Part shown: positions 7,340 to 11,144 of the stretch, one piece after another | Position numbering within the stretch: position 1 is the first letter of the stretch | Layout of the letters: each line of letters opens with the position of its first letter | Assembly: GCA_009936825.1 (NCBI GenBank) | Contig: JAACDV010000059.1 | Coordinates: forward strand, 1 to 11,144 | Reading direction: 5' to 3' | Length of the DNA stretch: 11,144 nt | From: Bacteroidota bacterium | Lineage (GTDB): Bacteria; Pseudomonadota; Alphaproteobacteria; Puniceispirillales; Puniceispirillaceae | The notes under the pieces: generated by a model | What the model was told of the DNA's origin: nothing | Seen by the model: the letters and a program-made list of their open reading frames with translations, nothing else | Database searches by the model: none | Program-made: the position numbers and the translations under genes

Positions 7340-8601
7340 CAGTCCACCCGGCCCACGATCAATGACGCATTGGTACCGCCAAAACCGAACGAATTCGACA
7401 TTGCATTGCGAACCTCACGCTTACGCGTTTTCAACGGCACCAGATCAAAGTCTGATACCGCCTCTTCCGGATTTTCGAGGTTTAGCGTTGGCGGCAAATC
7501 ACCAGTCTGCACTGTTTTGATCGAATAGATCGCCTCGATTGCTCCCGCCGCTCCTAGCAGATGGCCAGTGGCGCTTTTTGTCGATGACATGGAAACATTG
7601 CTAACAGAATCACCCAGAAGGCGGCGAACCGCGCCAGCCTCAATCAAGTCGCCAAGAGGCGTTGATGTACCATGCGCATTCAAATAATCAATTTCAGACG
7701 GCGCAAGACCGGCGCGCTTTAACGCTGCCTGCATCGCACGAAATCCGCCATCACCATCTTCGGCAGGTGCGGTGATATGATGCGCATCGCCCGACATGCC
7801 ATAGCCTTTAATTTCGGCATAAATCGTGGCACCGCGCGCCCTGGCATGCTCCAGCTCTTCGAGAACGACGATACCCGCGCCCTCACCCATGACAAACCCG
7901 TCACGCCCTTTATCCCAAGGCCGGGATCCACGAAGAGGATCATCATTATACCCGCTAGACAGGGCCCGCGCCGCCGCAAATCCGGCCATGCCAATTCGGC
8001 ATACAGCCGCCTCAGCACCGCCCGCAACCATCACATCGGCATCATCAAGCGCAACCATCCGCGCGGCATCACCGATCGCGTGCGCGCCGGTAGAACAAGC
8101 CGTGACAACCGAGTGATTCGGCCCCCGAAACCCGTATTTAATCGACACATGGCCTGAAATCAGATTGATCAGCGCCGAGGGAATAAAAAACGGACTGATT
8201 TTTCGCGTGCCGCGATCATTCATCAGCTGGTTGGTGGTGACAATTGTTTCCAACCCCCCAATGCCCGACCCGATCATCACCCCGGTACGGTTTTGCTGCT
8301 CGCGGTCATCTGGCTTCCAGCGCGAATCCTCAACAGCGAGTTGCGCCGCTACCAGACCAAGCTGGATAAACCGGTCTTGCTTGCGCTGGTCCCGTGGTTC
8401 AATGAAATCGTCGAGATTTAAGCCGCCTTTTTCATCGGGGCCGGGTACCTGTCCAGCAATCTGGCAAGCAATGTCATCGACTTGAAAATTTGTAATGCGG
8501 TCAATTCCGCTTTTCCCGGCCAAAATTTGAGACCAGGTATGGTCAGCTCCAACACCTAGAGGTGTGACCATGCCGAGACCGGTGACTACGACGCGACGCA
8601 C
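7339..8601 (-). CDS. fabF: 3-oxoacyl-ACP synthase II (FabF)
   Basis: Beta-ketoacyl-ACP synthase that condenses malonyl-ACP with acyl-ACP in each elongation cycle; in E. coli it is also responsible for elongating palmitoleate to cis-vaccenate. The 420 residues match the usual length. The nucleophile is C169 in TACSTGAHA, with catalytic histidines H310 (NAHGTSTPLGD) and H347 (KSATGHLLGAAG), K342, and the gating loop SNSFGFGGTN (402-411). Cys-His-His places it with FabF/FabB rather than FabH, and the length and operon favour FabF. The start is GTG, supported by AGGAG (8608-8612) 6 nt upstream and by the standard MRRVVVTGLG N-terminus. A large hairpin lies in the 108-nt gap from acpP. The stop overlaps mltG by one base. 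Confidence 0.97.
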   Translation of the reverse strand: MRRVVVTGLGMVTPLGVGADHTWSQILAGKSGIDRITNFQVDDIACQIAGQVPGPDEKGGLNLDDFIEPRDQRKQDRFIQLGLVAAQLAVEDSRWKPDDREQQNRTGVMIGSGIGGLETIVTTNQLMNDRGTRKISPFFIPSALINLISGHVSIKYGFRGPNHSVVTACSTGAHAIGDAARMVALDDADVMVAGGAEAAVCRIGMAGFAAARALSSGYNDDPLRGSRPWDKGRDGFVMGEGAGIVVLEELEHARARGATIYAEIKGYGMSGDAHHITAPAEDGDGGFRAMQAALKRAGLAPSEIDYLNAHGTSTPLGDLIEAGAVRRLLGDSVSNVSMSSTKSATGHLLGAAGAIEAIYSIKTVQTGDLPPTLNLENPEEAVSDFDLVPLKTRKREVRNAMSNSFGFGGTNASLIVGRVD

Positions 8602-8607
8602 GTTTCA

Positions 8608-8612
8608 CTCCT
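8608..8612 (-). promoter_or_regulatory. fabF ribosome binding site
   Basis: AGGAG on the minus strand, 6 nt before the GTG start, is a strong site that fixes this non-ATG start. It lies immediately downstream of the segment at 8615-8623 that could pair with the loop of the upstream hairpin, so its access may depend on RNA folding. Confidence 0.8.
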
Positions 8613-8641
8613 GATCAAACGGTTTTTAAAATAGAAATACG

Positions 8642-8689
8642 CCAGCCCCCGGCTTAAATTTACCGTTGATGATAAAACCCGGGGGCCGG
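8642..8689 (-). promoter_or_regulatory. Large hairpin between acpP and fabF
   Basis: In the transcript, arms at 8679-8689 and 8642-8652 form an 11-bp GC-rich stem (ten Watson-Crick pairs and one G-U) around a 26-nt loop. It starts about 20 nt after the acpP stop and ends about 40 nt before the fabF start. A T-rich stretch follows but not a clean U-run, so it may be a leaky terminator, a processing site or a stabiliser of the acpP 3' end. The loop segment at 8662-8669 is complementary, with one bulged base, to 8615-8623 beside the fabF ribosome binding site, allowing a pseudoknot or an alternative fold. The helix is read directly; the function is inferred. Confidence 0.75.
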
Positions 8690-8709
8690 TCATAGCGTTT
8701 GGTACTAGT

Positions 8710-8946
8710 TTAGCCAGCGTTTTCTTCAAGAAAGGATACGGCGTCCTTGACAGTCAGGATGCGCTCAGCAGCATCGTCAGGAATTTCAACGCCGAATTCT
8801 TCTTCGAATGCCATGACCAGCTCGACCGTGTCGAGGCTGTCAGCACCTAGGTCATCGATGAAGCTTGCGCCGTCAACGACTTTCCCGGCGTCGACGCCAA
8901 GATGTTCCACTACGATATTACGAACACGATCTGAAATGTCGCTCAT
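8710..8946 (-). CDS. acpP: Acyl carrier protein
   Basis: Small acidic carrier that holds growing acyl chains on a phosphopantetheine arm during fatty-acid synthesis and also supplies lipid A and phospholipid pathways. The 78 residues are the standard length. The attachment serine is S37 in the ADSLDTVEL motif, flanked by the helix II acidic face that partner enzymes recognise ([14 protein letters not shown]). The start is ATG with AGGGGG at 8952-8957, 5 nt upstream. acpP is flanked by long spacers: 282 nt on the fabG side and 108 nt with a strong hairpin on the fabF side. That fits separate, higher expression than its neighbours, as expected for one of the cell's most abundant proteins. Confidence 0.98.
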   Translation of the reverse strand: MSDISDRVRNIVVEHLGVDAGKVVDGASFIDDLGADSLDTVELVMAFEEEFGVEIPDDAAERILTVKDAVSFLEENAG

Positions 8947-9228
8947 ATTTGCCCCCTGTGAGAAGGTTGGTTTTATCCTGCCCGATTAAGCAGATGCAGC
9001 CGCACCCGTATCGACGCCGGAAGATTGAAGATGGCGGCACTTAACACAGTTTTATTTCGGGCGCCACCCTATAATCCTTCGGGGCACCACAGTTTGACCG
9101 CCTAAAACGCGACCATACCGGCTAAATCGGCCAATCTCAAGTTTACATATCTTATTATTATAAATCTCAGGAAAATATTATGTGGCAGATTTTATGACCT
9201 AAGCTCGGGCAATAAACCCCGTCAGGGT
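8947..9228 (-). other. Long acpP leader / fabG-acpP intergenic region
   Basis: This 282-nt stretch has no credible gene. From fabG towards acpP it holds a weak hairpin at the fabG stop, a very AT-rich patch (about 9142-9180), a candidate promoter (9112-9140), and an inverted repeat GGTGCC...GGCGCC (about 9061-9087, with one G-U pair) around the sequence TATAGG. The final part near 8977-8996 contains a minor CTGC/GCAG stem. It most likely carries an internal promoter and a leader of over 100 nt for acpP. Confidence 0.6.
9112..9140 (-). promoter_or_regulatory. Candidate acpP promoter
   Basis: On the minus strand, TTGAGA (9135-9140; 5 of 6 to the sigma-70 -35 consensus) and TATGGT (9112-9117; 4 of 6 to the -10 consensus) are separated by exactly 17 nt. 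An AT-rich patch lies just upstream, where an UP element would sit. Transcription would begin near 9105, giving a leader of about 160 nt before acpP. This is a consensus match only. Confidence 0.35.
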
Positions 9229-9230
9229 CT
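9214..9230 (-). terminator. Weak hairpin at the fabG stop
   Basis: In the transcript AGACCC and GGGTTT form a 6-bp stem (one G-U pair) with a 5-nt loop, overlapping the fabG stop codon and followed by ATT. The stem is short and the U-tract is broken. Partial termination or 3'-end protection is possible; strong termination is unlikely. Confidence 0.3.
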
Positions 9231-9966
9231 ATAGCATCGCCATACCGCCATTTACATGCAGCGTTGTCCCGGTGATGTAGGCCGCCTCGTTACTGGCAAG
9301 GAATGTCACGGCCGCCGCGATTTCATCAGCCTGACCAAGTCGCTCCATTGGCACCCGTGTCAAAAGAGCCTGTTTTTGCGACGGGTCCAGAACGTCGGTC
9401 ATCGGTGTTTCGATAAAGCCCGGCGCTACGACATTAGCGCTAATCCCGCGAGTGGCAACCTCAGCGGCAAGTGATTTGCTGTACCCAATCATTCCAGCCT
9501 TTGATGCTGCATAGTTTGCCTGCCCCGGATTTCCGGTCACACCAACAATGGATGACACCGAAATAATCCGGCCATGGCGCGCCTTCATCATCGGGCGAAG
9601 TGCAGCGCGGGCAATCATCATGCTGGCAGTCATATTCACCTGCAAGACGTCATCCCACTGATCGTCCTTCATCCGCATCGCCAGATTATCACGGGTGATA
9701 CCAGCGTTATTGACAAGGATGGAAATCGGACCAGCAACCTCGACAGCCTTTTCAACCAGACCCGCAGCTTCATCGCGCTCCGACAGATTGGCGGTAGCGA
9801 TATGGGCACGCTCGCCAAGCTCAGATGCCAGCTCGCCAAGACGTTCAGCCCGGGGGCCATGCAGCACAACATTTGCCCCTTGGCCATGTAACGCCCGCGC
9901 AATCGAAGCACCAATCCCGCCGCTAGCGCCGGTGATAAGGGCCGTGTTACCTGTCAGATCAAACAT
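9229..9966 (-). CDS. fabG: 3-oxoacyl-ACP reductase FabG
   Basis: NADPH-dependent reductase carrying out the first reduction of each fatty-acid elongation cycle. The 245-residue short-chain dehydrogenase has the cofactor loop TGASGGIG (12-19), NNAG (86-89), N111, catalytic S139 (SVSSIVG), and Y152 with K156 in YAASK. PGFIETPMT (182-190) and the C-terminal TGTTLHVNGGMAML are typical of FabG rather than other SDR enzymes, and the fabD/acpP context confirms it. The ATG at 9966 is preferred over the adjacent in-frame GTG at 9969 because AAGGAA (9974-9979) lies 7 nt before the ATG but only 4 nt before the GTG. Upstream is an unusual 32-bp tandem repeat containing that ribosome binding site. Confidence 0.97.
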   Translation of the reverse strand: MFDLTGNTALITGASGGIGASIARALHGQGANVVLHGPRAERLGELASELGERAHIATANLSERDEAAGLVEKAVEVAGPISILVNNAGITRDNLAMRMKDDQWDDVLQVNMTASMMIARAALRPMMKARHGRIISVSSIVGVTGNPGQANYAASKAGMIGYSKSLAAEVATRGISANVVAPGFIETPMTDVLDPSQKQALLTRVPMERLGQADEIAAAVTFLASNEAAYITGTTLHVNGGMAML

Positions 9967-9973
9967 CACGTAG

Positions 9974-9979
9974 TTCCTT
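9974..9979 (-). promoter_or_regulatory. fabG ribosome binding site
   Basis: AAGGAA on the minus strand is 7 nt from the ATG at 9966. It extends upstream as AGGAAAGG into the first 32-bp repeat unit, and an identical AGGAAAGG occurs 32 nt further upstream in the second unit. The latter is too far away to act on fabG directly. Confidence 0.7.
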
Positions 9980-10039
9980 TCCTATAAATGGCAGAAGAGC
10001 CATCGGGCCTTTCCTATTAATGGCAGAAGAGCCATTGGG
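9976..10039 (-). repeat. 32-bp tandem repeat with hairpins before fabG
   Basis: Units 9976-10007 and 10008-10039 are adjacent and differ at two bases. Each contains the inverted repeat ATGGC-AGAAGA-GCCAT (9988-10003), which extends to AATGGC/GCCATT in the second unit (10019-10036), and a minus-strand AGGAAAGG. A decayed third unit may follow at about 10040-10066. The fabG transcript would thus carry two small hairpins, each followed by a Shine-Dalgarno-like sequence. The repeats fill most of the 106-nt gap between fabD and fabG. Confidence 0.92.
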
Positions 10040-10072
10040 CCATTTATCATATTTGGCAGGGCAGAGTTGAGC

Positions 10073-11020
10073 TTATAGAGCGGCCAAAACGCTGTCCAGA
10101 TCATCGGCCCCGTCCAGATTGACCATTACGGCGTCCTCCAGTGTTCGTTTAACCAGCCCGGACAGAACCTTGCCAGTGCCAAGTTCAACAAAATGAGTAA
10201 TACCATCTGCCTGCATCGCCAACAGCGTTTCACGCCAGCGAACCCGCCCAACAACCTGACTAACAAGATTGCTGCGAAGCTGATCGGCGGCGCTCTCGCG
10301 GGCAGCGGTTACATTACAATAGACCGGCACGCCGGCATCCTTCATCGGTGTTTGTGCCAGCGCGGCGGCCATGGCCTCACCCGCCGGGCGCATCATCTCG
10401 CAATGAAAGGGCGCACTGACAGGAAGTTTAAGGGCACGGCGGATACCGCGCGCCTTGGCAATTTCGATCGCTGCATCGACCGCCTCCACTGCGCCGCTGA
10501 CGACGATCTGACCCGGCGCGTTATCATTTGCCAACTGGATGATGCCGCTGCCCGCTGCTTCAGCGACAATTTCGTCAATTACCGCCTCTTCGGCGTTCAA
10601 GATAGCAGCCATCGCGCCCTCTCCGGCTGGAACGGCATTTTGCATACTGTCCCCGCGCAGACGCAACAGCTTGGCCGCATCGCCGATCGTCAGACTGCCC
10701 GCGGCGACCAAGGCAGAATATTCGCCAAGGGAATGCCCCGCCACACACCCCGCCATTTCAGCCAGCGACTTGCCGGTGGCCTCAGACAACACCGCCAACG
10801 ATGCCATCGACGTTGCAAACAAGGCCGGTTGGGCGTTGCGGGTTAGCTTTAATTCATCCGCATCACCGTTTTGCATCAGCGTAAACAGATCTTCGCCAAG
10901 CGCATCGTTCACCTGATCGAAAACGCCGCGCGCAGCTGGAAATGCCGCGGCCAGACTGCCGCCCATGCCGATGGCCTGCGAGCCTTGCCCCGGAAACTGA
11001 AACATAATTTTCGCGCGCAT
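10073..11020 (-). CDS. fabD: Malonyl-CoA:ACP transacylase FabD
   Basis: Moves malonyl groups from CoA to acyl carrier protein, supplying the two-carbon donor for fatty-acid elongation. The 315-residue product matches the family length. It shows FPGQGSQ (9-15; Q12 helps form the oxyanion hole), the nucleophile S97 in GHSLGEYSAL, R122 that binds the malonyl carboxylate, catalytic H206 in APFHCEMM, and Q255 in the SQVVGRVRW region. The ATG at 11020 is chosen because AGGGAG (11027-11032) lies 6 nt upstream. An in-frame GTG at 11047 would add nine residues that include this ribosome binding site, so it is unlikely. It is the first gene of the minus-strand fab operon in view. Confidence 0.97.
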   Translation of the reverse strand: MRAKIMFQFPGQGSQAIGMGGSLAAAFPAARGVFDQVNDALGEDLFTLMQNGDADELKLTRNAQPALFATSMASLAVLSEATGKSLAEMAGCVAGHSLGEYSALVAAGSLTIGDAAKLLRLRGDSMQNAVPAGEGAMAAILNAEEAVIDEIVAEAAGSGIIQLANDNAPGQIVVSGAVEAVDAAIEIAKARGIRRALKLPVSAPFHCEMMRPAGEAMAAALAQTPMKDAGVPVYCNVTAARESAADQLRSNLVSQVVGRVRWRETLLAMQADGITHFVELGTGKVLSGLVKRTLEDAVMVNLDGADDLDSVLAAL

Positions 11021-11026
11021 TGTGAT

Positions 11027-11032
11027 CTCCCT
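11027..11032 (-). promoter_or_regulatory. fabD ribosome binding site
   Basis: AGGGAG on the minus strand, 6 nt before the ATG at 11020, decides that start over the upstream in-frame GTG at 11047. Confidence 0.8.
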
Positions 11033-11055
11033 AGCCGCTTTAATCACTATGCAGA

Positions 11056-11092
11056 GCTATTCCATACTTGCCCAAACAGGTCAATGCTGACC
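11056..11092 (-). promoter_or_regulatory. Candidate fabD promoter with overlapping palindrome
   Basis: A good -35-like TTGACC (11079-11084 on the minus strand) is followed after 17 nt by a poor -10 candidate, AATAGC (11056-11061). The -35 box is part of a perfect inverted repeat GGTCA-4 nt-TGACC (11079-11092), a possible operator. A repressor bound there would block the fab operon. The remaining sequence to 11144 shows no gene; a divergent gene may begin beyond the window. Confidence 0.35.
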
Positions 11093-11144
11093 GTTTTTAT
11101 CACTTGCATTCAGCGGTTTTTGGTGTAGGTTGCCGAAATTGAGA

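Noticed and set aside
9171..9195. Tiny plus-strand reading frame starting ATGTGG near 9180, after an AGGAAAA sequence
   Set aside because: It has only five codons before a stop and lies in an AT-rich leader on the opposite strand to the operon. There is no support for translation.
10193..10846. 217-codon open frame on the plus strand inside fabD
   Set aside because: It is entirely antisense to FabD, whose catalytic residues are all present. The Arg/His/Cys-rich translation is typical of an antisense shadow.
11104..11131. Rightward promoter (TTGCAT, 16 nt, TAGGTT) for a divergent gene such as rpsF
   Set aside because: The -10 match is only 3 of 6 and no downstream gene is visible in the window, so it cannot be supported.
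1..11144. A new defence, mobile or secondary-metabolite system
   Set aside because: Every substantial gene is a recognised housekeeping family in a familiar order. No integrase, transposase, repeat array or cluster of unknown genes is present.

Overview
The window looks like ordinary chromosomal housekeeping DNA from an alphaproteobacterium of moderate GC content. This rests on three points: the order fabD-fabG-acpP-fabF-mltG-gmk, the convergent block lptF-lptG-surA-pdxA-rsmA, and family-typical protein sequences such as an RsmA with an alphaproteobacterial N-terminal extension. LptF, LptG and SurA show a Gram-negative cell with lipopolysaccharide and beta-barrel outer-membrane proteins. A marine lineage such as SAR116 is possible, but that is a guess from GC content and gene order only.

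Left half (87-5597, plus strand): five genes packed as one operon. lptF and lptG encode the inner-membrane permease that extracts lipopolysaccharide. surA encodes a periplasmic chaperone/isomerase for outer-membrane proteins, pdxA makes vitamin B6, and rsmA methylates 16S rRNA. Junctions are ATGA overlaps (lptF/lptG, pdxA/rsmA), a TAATG overlap (surA/pdxA) and a 12-nt gap (lptG/surA), so translational coupling is likely. lptD, often found between lptG and surA, is not there.

Right half (5627-11020, minus strand, read right to left): the type II fatty-acid synthesis genes fabD, fabG, acpP and fabF, then mltG (sets glycan strand length) and gmk (GMP kinase). fabF and mltG overlap by one base. 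The spaces around the fab genes (106, 282 and 108 nt) carry the most interesting non-coding structure. They hold a 32-bp tandem duplication with a hairpin and a Shine-Dalgarno-like sequence in each unit before fabG, a long leader with a candidate promoter before acpP, and an 11-bp hairpin between acpP and fabF whose loop could pair with RNA next to the fabF ribosome binding site. yicC, often found between mltG and gmk, is absent.

The two operons converge at 5597/5627 with only 29 bp between stop codons, and no clear intrinsic terminator is visible there. Four short tandem duplications (19, 12, 16 and 32 bp) lie at gene borders. I found no mobile element, CRISPR array, tRNA, rRNA, toxin, defence gene or broken gene, and nothing that looks like a new multi-gene system. 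The points worth a second look are the intergenic RNA structures, the tandem duplications and the two missing neighbours.
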